DNA of 64,000 nt from Cyclobacteriaceae bacterium. Lineage in GTDB: Bacteria; Bacteroidota; Bacteroidia; Cytophagales; Cyclobacteriaceae. Positions 18,458 through 26,992 of this stretch are shown piece after piece. Positions within the stretch are counted from its first letter, which is position 1; each line of letters starts with the position of its first letter. The translations under genes and the position numbers were made by a program. The stretch lies in NCBI GenBank assembly GCA_019638355.1, contig JAHBTY010000003.1:62001-126000 (forward strand). The letters are read 5' to 3'. Below the pieces are notes generated by a model, which searched no databases, was not told the origin of the DNA, and worked only from the letters and a program-made list of their open reading frames with translations.

Positions 18458-20618
18458 AATATCGATTTTAAGTTTACCCATCCTGGTGGCATGCTCAGCA
18501 ATAGCCCAGGAAGATACATTGCGTTCTCGCAAGTTGAATGAAGTTGAAATAAGAGGCAGCCGTTTATATGATATCAATCGGCTACCCGAATCATCGGGCA
18601 CTCATCTGTGGTCGGGGAAGAAAAGCGAAGTGATTAGCCTGAGCGGAACCAATGCCAACATAGCTGAAAAAACTGGCCGTCAGATTTTTGCCAAAGTTCC
18701 GGGTGTGTTTGTGTACGATATGGATGGCAGCGGAAATCAAATGAATATTTCTACCCGCGGGCTTGATCCACACCGCGGGTGGGAATTTAACATTCGCAGA
18801 AATGGTTCGATTACCAATTCAGATATGTACGGCTATCCGGCCAGTCATTATAGCATTCCCATGGAAGCGGTTGATCGTATTGAATTGGTAAGAGGTACCG
18901 GCTCCTTGCAATACGGAGCGCAGTTTGGCGGTATGTTAAATTATGTAACCAAAGCACCTGATAGCACGCAGGCCTTTAGTCTTGAGAGCATAACCTCATC
19001 AGGCTCGTATGGCTTGGTTAGTTCTTACATCGCGGCAAGCGGTACAATTGGAAAACTTCAATATGCTACCTACTATTCAAAGCGAGTGTCTGCAGGTTAT
19101 CGTACCAACAGCGAAACTCAGTATGATGCACAATCTGTTCAATTAATTTATAGCCTGACTGACAAGTTAAAATTTACAACCGAGCTGAGCAGATCGAATT
19201 ATATCTATCATATTCCCGGGCCATTAACGGATGTACAGTTTGCGCAAGACCCGCGCCAGTCCACGCGTACTCGTAATTATTTCAACCCCGAAATTTATGT
19301 TCCTTCTTTTTCAGTTGATTGGAAAATTGGAAAGGGCACCCATGTAACCTGGTTAACATCGGCTGTATTAGGTTATCGCAACAGCGTAATGTTTGATAAA
19401 CCGGCCGATGTTCAAGATACAATCGACCCTGCAACCAATCGCTATGCGGCCCGACAGGTTGATATTGATAATTTTAACAGCTATACCTCTGAACTGCGGT
19501 TGCTGCATGAATATTCTATTTCGAAGATGCCGGCTAAACTCGTGGCCGGAGTGCAATACTTTAATAACGACTTGCACCGCAGGCAACAAGGAAAGGGAAC
19601 TACTGGTACCGATTTTGATCTCTCACTCACCGATCCGGTGTTTGGTCGCAACATGCACCTTAAATCAACCAATGTGGCCCTCTTTGCAGAAAACAAAATT
19701 GAACTCACCGATAAACTATCAATAACGCCAGGTATCCGGTACGAGTCGGGGCAATCCCGTATGACGGGCGTTATTTCGTATTACGATGCCCATGATTTGC
19801 CGAATACAATCGTTCATAAATTTCCATTACTTGGAGTAAACACTCAGTATTCTCTAAAGTATGGTTCAATTTATACAGGATGGTCGCAAGCTTACCGGCC
19901 TGTAATTTTTAAAGACATTATTCCGGCTTCTGCTTATGAGCAAGCCGATAAAAATCTGAAAGATGCCTCCGGGTATAACCTGGAAGCAGGCTTTCGTGGT
20001 AACTCCACTTATTGGCGCTGGGATGTAGGCGTGTTTCATATTCAATACAATAACCGGTTAGGCACACAAGCTATGCGCGATGCGATGAATCAATTTTATC
20101 TCTATCGTACCAACATCGGTAACTCAGCTACTACTGGCGTTGAAATTTATACGGAATATGTAGCTCCACTGCATAAGCGGTTAGCATTTTCTGTTTTTAC
20201 ATCAACAGCATTATTTAACGGGAGATATACACAAGCCCAAATTCGGGTGGCAGAAAATAATGTAAACATTTCCGGAAATAAACTGGAGAGTGTTCCCAAT
20301 GTAATAACCCGAAATGGTGTAACCTTGCGTTCCGCTTCCGGAAGTGTATCACTGCTATACAGCTATGTAGGCGATACGTTTGCCGATGCATTAAATACCG
20401 TTTCACCTTCGGCCAATGGTGCGATGGGCCTGGTACCGGCATACAGGCTGCTCGATCTTAATTCCACTTTTTTAATTCGGAATGTAACAGTAAGAGTTAA
20501 CATAAATAATCTTACCAATCGCCAATACTTTACCAAGCGACCTTCCTTTTATCCGGGGCCGGGTATCTGGCCATCCGATGGTCGCTCGGTTGTGGTGTCC
20601 GTTGGGTTTAAGGTATAA
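18441..20618 (+). CDS. TonB-dependent outer-membrane receptor, FecA-like
   Basis: This 725-residue receptor has a signal peptide and then a plug domain: LNEVEIRGSRLYD, NISTRGLDPHRGWEFNIRRNG, and VDRIELVRGTGSLQYGAQFGG. A 22-strand-type barrel follows, rich in aromatic residues. The last region, NNLTNRQYFTKRP with the end VVSVGFKV, fits the family. It lacks the N-terminal carboxypeptidase-like domain and the SusC features, so it looks like an iron-chelate or small-ligand receptor and not a glycan importer. The start overlaps the PAP2 gene by 17 bp. A strong terminator follows. Confidence 0.9.
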   Translation: MVQIIKISILSLPILVACSAIAQEDTLRSRKLNEVEIRGSRLYDINRLPESSGTHLWSGKKSEVISLSGTNANIAEKTGRQIFAKVPGVFVYDMDGSGNQMNISTRGLDPHRGWEFNIRRNGSITNSDMYGYPASHYSIPMEAVDRIELVRGTGSLQYGAQFGGMLNYVTKAPDSTQAFSLESITSSGSYGLVSSYIAASGTIGKLQYATYYSKRVSAGYRTNSETQYDAQSVQLIYSLTDKLKFTTELSRSNYIYHIPGPLTDVQFAQDPRQSTRTRNYFNPEIYVPSFSVDWKIGKGTHVTWLTSAVLGYRNSVMFDKPADVQDTIDPATNRYAARQVDIDNFNSYTSELRLLHEYSISKMPAKLVAGVQYFNNDLHRRQQGKGTTGTDFDLSLTDPVFGRNMHLKSTNVALFAENKIELTDKLSITPGIRYESGQSRMTGVISYYDAHDLPNTIVHKFPLLGVNTQYSLKYGSIYTGWSQAYRPVIFKDIIPASAYEQADKNLKDASGYNLEAGFRGNSTYWRWDVGVFHIQYNNRLGTQAMRDAMNQFYLYRTNIGNSATTGVEIYTEYVAPLHKRLAFSVFTSTALFNGRYTQAQIRVAENNVNISGNKLESVPNVITRNGVTLRSASGSVSLLYSYVGDTFADALNTVSPSANGAMGLVPAYRLLDLNSTFLIRNVTVRVNINNLTNRQYFTKRPSFYPGPGIWPSDGRSVVVSVGFKV

Positions 20619-20664
20619 GGTTATGAAAGAAATTGTTGTTTAGTTTTTTTTGTTGTTTTAGGGT

Positions 20665-20700
20665 GAATGCCGGGTAGGGGTACCCGGCATTCTGTTTTAT
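20665..20700 (+). terminator. Strong rho-independent terminator after the TonB receptor
   Basis: A perfect 12-bp stem, GAATGCCGGGTA paired with TACCCGGCATTC, closes on a GGGG loop and is followed by TGTTTTAT. T-rich sequence also precedes it. It ends the barrel-PAP2-receptor operon before the ATP-grasp gene. Confidence 0.88.
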
Positions 20701-20785
20701 AGTGCAACCGTTTTCACCCTGATAGTAGTAAATTACTTGCGGCCATCCTTATTGCTTCCTTCAATAGCATTAGTATATTTAAGCA

Positions 20786-22231
20786 ATGTCTTTTGCATTA
20801 CTCCTTGCTGAATATGCTGCCCGCCCGAATATCTGGGATGAGATGTACACACAAGGTGAAATCAGGAATCATTACCAATTATTTTTTGATTCACTCAGCC
20901 AGGTTTCGCCAGCTGAATTAACCCGAAAGGATGAACTGGCCAAAAAATTATTCATGAGCCAGGGAATAACCTTTACCGTTTATAGCGATGGTGAAGGCAT
21001 TGAAAAAATTTTTCCGTTTGATATAATTCCGCGCATTATTACTGCGGCCGAGTGGCAACACATTGAAGCCGGAATTAAACAACGGATTAAAGCATTAAAT
21101 ATCTTTCTAAAAGATATTTATCACGATCAGTTTATTATAAAGGATGGTGTGATTCCTGCATCGCTTGTACACTCATGCCCAAATTTCTTGCGCGAGATGG
21201 TAAATGTAGATGTGCCCTTCAACATCTATACCCATATCTCGGGTATTGATCTTATCCGCGACCGCGATGGATCGTTTTATGTTTTGGAAGATAACCTGCG
21301 TACGCCTTCGGGAGTCTCGTACATGTTGGAAAACCGAAACATGACCTACCGCGTATTTCCTGGGTTGGTGCCGCGCAATAATGTACGTTCGGTAAAAGAT
21401 TATCCCGATATTTTACTGAAGAATCTTTTAGCAATCAGCAATCAACAAAAGAGTCAGCCCACGGTGGTGTTGCTTACACCCGGCATTTTTAATTCTGCTT
21501 ATTTCGAACACACAACCCTTGCCCGGCTAATGGGTGTGGAGTTGGTGGAAGGTCGTGACCTTGTGGTAGATAATGCCAAGGTTTATATGAAAACCACTGC
21601 CGGATTAAAGCAAGTAGATGTTATCTATCGCAGGGTTGATGATGATTTTATTGATCCCCTCATTTTTAACCCCGGAAGCATTTTGGGTGTGTCGGGTTTG
21701 TATTATGCTTATCGAAAGGGTAACGTAGCCATTGTAAATGCTCCCGGTAATGGAGTGGCCGATGACAAGGCTGTGTATCCATTCGTACCCGATATGATTA
21801 AATACTACTTGAACGAAGAACCAATTTTAAAAACTGTGCCTACCTATGCCATGGATAATCCGGAGCACTTTAAGCACGTGTTTGAAAATATTGATAAGAT
21901 GGTAATTAAAAAGACTAACGAAAGCGGTGGTTACGGTATGTTGATGGGGAGTGCTTCAACCGAACAACAGGTACGTGACTATAAAAAAGAAGTGGAGAAT
22001 AATCCGCGGCAATTTATTGCACAACCTATTATCAGTTTGTCGGCAGTGCCCTGTTTTATTAATGGTAAAATTCAACCCCGGCATGTGGACTTGCGGCCCT
22101 TTGCATTGTATGGCCCGCAAGGGATTGAAATTGTTCCGGGTGGACTAACTCGTGTAGCCTTGCGCGAAGGATCGTTGGTGGTTAACTCCTCGCAAGGAGG
22201 CGGTAGCAAAGACACCTGGATTTTAAGTTGA
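20786..22231 (+). CDS. Circularly permuted ATP-grasp protein (DUF404/DUF407 type)
   Basis: This 481-residue protein belongs to the circularly permuted ATP-grasp family, whose members probably ligate amines to carboxylates; no substrate is established here. Characteristic stretches are FPFDIIPRIITAAEWQHIE, FYVLEDNLRTPSGVSYMLENR, VDVIYRRVDDDFIDPL, NAPGNGVADDKAVYPFVP, and VDLRPFALYGPQGIEIVPGG. The ATG at 20786 is the start. The gene leads a conserved trio with an alpha-E protein and a transglutaminase, spaced by 7 and 10 bp. The trio has been linked to peptide or amide-bond modification by association only. Confidence 0.88.
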   Translation: MSFALLLAEYAARPNIWDEMYTQGEIRNHYQLFFDSLSQVSPAELTRKDELAKKLFMSQGITFTVYSDGEGIEKIFPFDIIPRIITAAEWQHIEAGIKQRIKALNIFLKDIYHDQFIIKDGVIPASLVHSCPNFLREMVNVDVPFNIYTHISGIDLIRDRDGSFYVLEDNLRTPSGVSYMLENRNMTYRVFPGLVPRNNVRSVKDYPDILLKNLLAISNQQKSQPTVVLLTPGIFNSAYFEHTTLARLMGVELVEGRDLVVDNAKVYMKTTAGLKQVDVIYRRVDDDFIDPLIFNPGSILGVSGLYYAYRKGNVAIVNAPGNGVADDKAVYPFVPDMIKYYLNEEPILKTVPTYAMDNPEHFKHVFENIDKMVIKKTNESGGYGMLMGSASTEQQVRDYKKEVENNPRQFIAQPIISLSAVPCFINGKIQPRHVDLRPFALYGPQGIEIVPGGLTRVALREGSLVVNSSQGGGSKDTWILS

Positions 22232-22238
22232 TGAAATT

Positions 22239-23159
22239 ATGTTAAGTCGTGTTGCTGATGCTGTTTTCTGGATGGCCCGTTACATGGAGCGCACGGATAA
22301 TATATTGCGTGCACTTCGCACCAACTATATTGCATCGCAAGATGAGATTCAGAATTTTGATTGGCAGCTTTGGATGGATGGCTTGGGTGCCTCTTCGAAA
22401 AAATCCGAAACCAACGTAGCTTATCGCGAGGCGTTGTACCAGCTTTTGCTGGATAAAGAGAACGACACGGCTGTGCTAACCAACATTGTACGGGCCCGCG
22501 AAAATGCCCGATCAGTACAGGATTATGTTACCAAAGAAGTGTGGCAATGCATGAATGATTATTACCACCTGATTCGTGAAAAGCATACCGAGTATTTGAT
22601 TTTGCATGGCGACCCGGTAACAGCATTTGACAACCTGCTTCGTGAAAGCACCTTGTTTTATGGTACCGTTGATATAACCATGAATAGGGGTGAGGGTTAC
22701 ACCTTTCTAAGTTTAGGTAAGTATGTAGAACGAATGCTACGCAGTTTGGATATCCTGGAATTAAAAATTAAAGAACTGGGTAAACACGGTAACGAGCTGG
22801 TACAATGGAAATACTTGTTGTATTCACTATCGGGCTATGAGTTTCATACCAAGTTTTATCGCAATACTCTGTCAACTGAAAATGTAATCCATCAAATTAT
22901 AATGAATGTTCAGTTTCCGCACTCGGTATTGTATTGCTTGTTGCAGGTGGAGCGCTACTTTAAAAGACTGGACACAATTTCATTGCCTGAACACTTTAAG
23001 GAGATGGAATTTTTATTAGGCCGGGCCATCAGCAACCTTCGGTATGGTGCACCCGCTAAACCTACTGTTGAAAACATTGTGCCACTGATTGAAAGCACCC
23101 GCACCGAAATAAAATCACTCAGTCAGAAACTGGCTACCTTGTACTTTGGATATTCTTAA
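22239..23159 (+). CDS. Alpha-E domain-containing protein (DUF403)
   Basis: This 306-residue, largely helical protein matches the alpha-E (DUF403) family that regularly follows circularly permuted ATP-grasp genes. The N-terminal motif MLSRVADAVFWMARYMERTDNI is the family signature, and GEGYTFLSLGKYVERM recurs mid-protein. No catalytic function is assigned to the family. The ATG at 22239 lies 7 bp after the ATP-grasp stop, so the two are certainly co-expressed. Confidence 0.9.
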   Translation: MLSRVADAVFWMARYMERTDNILRALRTNYIASQDEIQNFDWQLWMDGLGASSKKSETNVAYREALYQLLLDKENDTAVLTNIVRARENARSVQDYVTKEVWQCMNDYYHLIREKHTEYLILHGDPVTAFDNLLRESTLFYGTVDITMNRGEGYTFLSLGKYVERMLRSLDILELKIKELGKHGNELVQWKYLLYSLSGYEFHTKFYRNTLSTENVIHQIIMNVQFPHSVLYCLLQVERYFKRLDTISLPEHFKEMEFLLGRAISNLRYGAPAKPTVENIVPLIESTRTEIKSLSQKLATLYFGYS

Positions 23160-23169
23160 CCGATAAATC

Positions 23170-24135
23170 ATGCCGTTATTTTATATCCGACACCGAACGC
23201 ATTACCACTACTCAGGATTGGTAATTGATTCTGCCAACCAGATAAAACTTTATCCGGTTAACGATGCGTTTCAACGTGTAAGTGAACATCGGTTGGTTAT
23301 ATCTTCCAACCCGGCCATAACTACCATTCGGGATTACTTCGGCAACCAAACCGGTTTTTTTACTGTTCTGGCTCCGCATTCGCACTTGGCTATTGATAGT
23401 ATGGTAGCTGTAGAAATGGTAGCAAAGCCTGCCCCGGTAAAATCACTTTCGCCCTCCGAAGTGTGGAAGCAGGTTACCAGTTCTGAAAATCAGTTGCGCT
23501 TTCATGATTTCATCAAAGCCGAAGAAGCACGTGCGCAACAGGAAATTCAACAAGCCGTGCATGAAATTTTAAGTAAGGTGCAACACCCGCTGGATACGAT
23601 TGTTGACTTATCGAATTACATCTACGAAAATTTTACCTATAAAAAAGGTATAACCAATATTGAAACCAGCGTGGATGAATTATGGAACCTGCGTGCCGGT
23701 GTATGCCAGGATTTTGCACATTTATTATTGTACATGTTGCGCTTAATGGGTGTGCCGGGCCGATACATCAGTGGCTACATTTGCCCTGGTAGCAGCGAGT
23801 GGCGTGGCGAAGGTGCAACTCATGCCTGGGCCGAAGCATGGTTACCCGATACAGGTTGGGTGGGATTTGACCCTACCAACAAGTGTATTGCAGGCGAACG
23901 CCATGTGCGGCTTGCTTCCGGACGAAACTTTAGTGATTGTACACCGGTAAAAGGAACCTACAAGGGTGCTACCCAACATAAATTGGAGGTTACCGTGCAG
24001 TTTGGAACACAGGCTTTTTCTGAAGATCAGTTGGCAAATTCATTGCCCACCTTCAGTAGCGGCAGTACCACAGTAGAGGAAGGAGTGCCTCGCAATTCAT
24101 ACATGGCTTACATGCAAATGCAACAGCAGCAATAG
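23170..24135 (+). CDS. Transglutaminase-like cysteine protease family protein
   Basis: This 321-residue protein has the N-terminal bacterial transglutaminase-like beta domain (PLFYIRHRTHYHYSGLV). The core triad follows: Cys in RAGVCQDFAHLLLYMLR, His in GATHAWAEAW, and Asp in WVGFDPTN. Proteins of this kind can be proteases or amidases as well as cross-linkers. There is no signal peptide, so it should be cytosolic. It is the third gene of the ATP-grasp/alpha-E cluster. Its stop lies 5 bp from the end of the convergent antiporter gene. Confidence 0.9.
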   Translation: MPLFYIRHRTHYHYSGLVIDSANQIKLYPVNDAFQRVSEHRLVISSNPAITTIRDYFGNQTGFFTVLAPHSHLAIDSMVAVEMVAKPAPVKSLSPSEVWKQVTSSENQLRFHDFIKAEEARAQQEIQQAVHEILSKVQHPLDTIVDLSNYIYENFTYKKGITNIETSVDELWNLRAGVCQDFAHLLLYMLRLMGVPGRYISGYICPGSSEWRGEGATHAWAEAWLPDTGWVGFDPTNKCIAGERHVRLASGRNFSDCTPVKGTYKGATQHKLEVTVQFGTQAFSEDQLANSLPTFSSGSTTVEEGVPRNSYMAYMQMQQQQ

Positions 24136-24140
24136 TGCCT

Positions 24141-25613
24141 TTATTCCAGGCGCATATTAAAACTATTATAAACTTCCGCTCGTACTTCTTTATTGTCGGC
24201 CAAGATTAAAAGGTGATCGTTGGCCTCAATTTCAGTTTCACCGCCAGGGGTAACATATTTATCGTGTCGATGTATCAAAACAATTAAACATGACTTCGGT
24301 AATTTTAATTGAACAATTCGTTTACCAACAGCAGGCGAGTTTTCCGGAATGTCTAACTCGATCAATTCCGATTTCGAACCATCTTTCAACTCAAGGTCAA
24401 GTGGAAATTTTCGTTTCACTTTTTCAGGCACGCCCACATGCAACCACCGGGCCATCAGCGAAAGTGTAGAGCCTTGCAAGACAACAGACGTTACAGAAAT
24501 AAAAAATACCAGATTAAAAATGGTGTCTGCATAGTGCACCCCGGCAATTAGAGGATAGGTTGCAAACACAATAGGGGCCGCACCGCGTAAGCCAACCCAG
24601 GATATAAACAGTTTTTTTCGGAAGTTAAGATCTTTAGCACGAATCAACATCAGAAACACAGCAATGGGGCGTGCAACCACAATCAAAAACAAAGAAATCA
24701 AAATACCCTCGCCAATAATAGGCGTTATTTTGGAAGGATACACCAGCAAGCCCAGCGTTAAGAACATGACAATCTGCATGAGCCAGGCAATACCATCAAA
24801 AAATTTAATTAAACTCTTTTTATGAATAATACTGGCATTACCTAAAATAATCCCGGCACTATAAATGGCAAGAAACCCGTTACCACCAATAGCATCGGTA
24901 AAAGAAAAGGTGAAGAACATGAGTGATATCAGCAGCACCGGGTAAAGTCCTGCAACATCCAGGCTTATGCGATTGATAACATAAACCATCAAACGACCAC
25001 CGCCATAACCACACACCGCACCCAGTACCATTCCTTTTAAAAACTTAGGAATCATTATAGCGATGGAAGCATCCGGCTGCAAAACCAGATCGATAAAACT
25101 AATAGTGAGAAAGTATGCCATCGGGTCGTTACTACCACTTTCAAATTCCAATAGCGGTCGCAGGTTACCTTTGAGGCCAATGTTGCGGGTTCTTAAAATG
25201 GAGAATACGGCTGCAGCATCAGTTGAGGATACAATGGCTCCCAACAACAACCCTTCCATAATAGAGATGTTGAGAACATAGGATGTGAATAACCCAACAG
25301 TTACAGCGGTAATTAGTACACCCACTGTAGAAAGGGCCAACCCGTTCTTCAAAACAGGTTTAACGCTTTCAAGTTTAGTCTCGAGCCCGCCTGAAAAAAG
25401 AATAAAAGTAAGTGCAACCACACCCATAAACTGGGCTATCTTCGGATCATCAAAATATATTTTTCCGGGTCCTTCCGATCCGGCCAACATACCCACTATT
25501 AAAAAGAGAATGAGCGTAGGGAAGCCAAACTTAAAAGAAGTTTTACTGGCGATAATGCTCGCGAAAAGCATGATCGACCCCAGAAGCAAGATATTTTCGG
25601 CTGTTAAAATCAA
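24141..25613 (-). CDS. Potassium/proton antiporter, CPA1 type with TrkA_C domain
   Basis: This 490-residue protein has about 12 hydrophobic helices of the CPA1 sodium/proton exchanger fold. SSTDAAAVFSILR and FESGSNDPMAYFLT are the ion-site motifs; the Asp of SND is the expected ion ligand. After helix 12 the cytosolic tail (about residues 400-490) forms a TrkA_C (RCK_C) module ending in DHLLILADNKEV, as in the NhaP2/CvrA K+/H+ antiporters. It would export K+ in exchange for H+. A 31-codon membrane-protein ORF lies upstream on the same strand. Confidence 0.88.
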   Translation of the reverse strand: MILTAENILLLGSIMLFASIIASKTSFKFGFPTLILFLIVGMLAGSEGPGKIYFDDPKIAQFMGVVALTFILFSGGLETKLESVKPVLKNGLALSTVGVLITAVTVGLFTSYVLNISIMEGLLLGAIVSSTDAAAVFSILRTRNIGLKGNLRPLLEFESGSNDPMAYFLTISFIDLVLQPDASIAIMIPKFLKGMVLGAVCGYGGGRLMVYVINRISLDVAGLYPVLLISLMFFTFSFTDAIGGNGFLAIYSAGIILGNASIIHKKSLIKFFDGIAWLMQIVMFLTLGLLVYPSKITPIIGEGILISLFLIVVARPIAVFLMLIRAKDLNFRKKLFISWVGLRGAAPIVFATYPLIAGVHYADTIFNLVFFISVTSVVLQGSTLSLMARWLHVGVPEKVKRKFPLDLELKDGSKSELIELDIPENSPAVGKRIVQLKLPKSCLIVLIHRHDKYVTPGGETEIEANDHLLILADNKEVRAEVYNSFNMRLE

Positions 25614-25697
25614 AAAGGCAATTTATTTTCAGTTAAGACGATGCTGTCTTTTATGGTTGAGGCCATCAAACACAAAAGACAGTCATTCATCAGTAGT

Positions 25698-25793
25698 TTA
25701 AGACAGTTTCAAGATAATGAAAAGTGCCAATAGAAGCACACCCATTAAAATGATAAACCAAAGTCTTTTTAGGTGTTCAAAAAATTCTTTCAT
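25698..25793 (-). CDS. Possible 31-residue single-helix membrane protein
   Basis: An ATG at 25793 opens a 31-codon frame: a charged N-terminus (MKEFFEHLKRLW), a hydrophobic helix (FIILMGVLLLALFIILKL), and a TAA stop. The composition is what a small regulatory membrane subunit would show. It is co-oriented with the antiporter gene, whose start lies 84 bp downstream. No Shine-Dalgarno is visible, which is normal here. The short length keeps confidence moderate. Confidence 0.45.
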   Translation of the reverse strand: MKEFFEHLKRLWFIILMGVLLLALFIILKLS

Positions 25794-25912
25794 ATAGATC
25801 GGGATAATAAATGAGTCGATGTAAAGCATACATAACTCACTCAGCTTAATAAATTAAATGAGGAAATGTCATCGAAAAATTTTCGATGATCAAAAGCGCA
25901 GACTCGCTTTGG

Positions 25913-26245
25913 CTAAGGAGCGTTGATTGTAACTAACGAATAGAAGACGTTATAAACATGAGCCGGAATTTGTAAGGCTACATGTTGTGTGGTTGCTGTG
26001 CTAAGGTGAAGGCTGGCTTGTAGCCAATTGGTTTCAGTAAATTCAGGAATGCGAACCGGATTTACCGAGTCGCCTGTTGCATGCTCGCGAATGGTAATAC
26101 CACCAGTCTGACTAATATGAATAACCGCCTTACCAGTAGTGATTTTTGTTTTGGCCTGTGGCGAGGTGGTGAAAGCAACCAGAAAAAAAACAACCGGCAG
26201 CAGGAAGCTTGCAAAAAGATGTGTTGTATGCCGGATGATTTTCAT
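25913..26245 (-). CDS. Hypothetical secreted protein
   Basis: This 110-residue protein begins at the ATG at 26245 with a signal peptide (HLFASFLLPVVFFLVAFTTSPQA). The mature part is about 80 residues, Thr- and His-rich with beta-strand character, and carries no motif I recognise. It is divergent from rsmG across ~110 bp. Signal peptide and codon use support it as a real gene; its function is unknown. Confidence 0.55.
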   Translation of the reverse strand: MKIIRHTTHLFASFLLPVVFFLVAFTTSPQAKTKITTGKAVIHISQTGGITIREHATGDSVNPVRIPEFTETNWLQASLHLSTATTQHVALQIPAHVYNVFYSLVTINAP

Positions 26246-26335
26246 TTTTTCAAAAATACGAACAAAAACACAAACAGATTCTGAAACTTTATACCACAGT
26301 TTTCAAACGGTTGCTGAACTTTTTAAAAGGTGCCT

Positions 26336-26343
26336 TATCTTTG
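26336..26343 (+). promoter_or_regulatory. Probable promoter of rsmG
   Basis: TATCTTTG exactly matches TAnnTTTG. A TTG at 26311-26313, 22 bp upstream, could be the -33 element. The start site would fall about 10-15 nt before the rsmG ATG. Confidence 0.5.
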
Positions 26344-26356
26344 CTGACTTAAATAC

Positions 26357-26992
26357 ATGTATATGAACGGTGTTGAAATTATCCGACACTATTTTCCGGA
26401 ACTAACATCTTCGCAGTATAATCAATTTGAGAAGATGAGCGGGTTGTATCAGGCGTGGAATGAAAAAATCAATGTCGTGTCTCGCAAGGATATCGAGAAC
26501 ATATATATCAACCATATTTTGCATTCGTTGGGCATTGCAAAAGTAATTTCATTTAAACCAGGTGCTGATGTGCTGGATGTAGGAACGGGTGGCGGTTTTC
26601 CGGGAGTTCCATTAGCTGTGTTGTTTCCGGAAACACATTTCCACCTGGTTGATTCAATCGGCAAAAAAATTACAGTTGTTACCGAAGTAAGCAAAGCATT
26701 GGGTTTAAAAAATGTAATGGCAGAGCAAGTGCGGGCCGAGCAATTAAAAGGAAAATATGATTTTATTATAAGCCGCGCAGTTACGCGCATGAAGGAATTT
26801 CATGGTTGGATACACAATAAGGTGAAAAAAGAATCGGTACACACGTTAGATAACGGCATACTTTATCTGAAGGGAGGTGATCTGGATGAAGAGATGAATG
26901 AACTAAAACGGCCGTACAGTGTGTATAATTTACCTGATTACTTTCAGGAAGAATTCTTTGAAACGAAGAAGGTAATTTACGTGCCCTTATAG
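26357..26992 (+). CDS. rsmG: 16S rRNA (guanine-527-N7) methyltransferase
   Basis: RsmG methylates G527 in the 530 loop of 16S rRNA. The 211-residue protein shows the N-terminal YQAWNEKINVVSRKD motif, the SAM-binding loop DVLDVGTGGGFPGVPLA, and HLVDSIGKKITV, then the ISRAVTRMKEF segment typical of RsmG. ATG at 26357 and ATG at 26363 are both possible starts. Its stop overlaps the last codons of the convergent C1q-like gene by 6 bp. Confidence 0.93.
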   Translation: MYMNGVEIIRHYFPELTSSQYNQFEKMSGLYQAWNEKINVVSRKDIENIYINHILHSLGIAKVISFKPGADVLDVGTGGGFPGVPLAVLFPETHFHLVDSIGKKITVVTEVSKALGLKNVMAEQVRAEQLKGKYDFIISRAVTRMKEFHGWIHNKVKKESVHTLDNGILYLKGGDLDEEMNELKRPYSVYNLPDYFQEEFFETKKVIYVPL

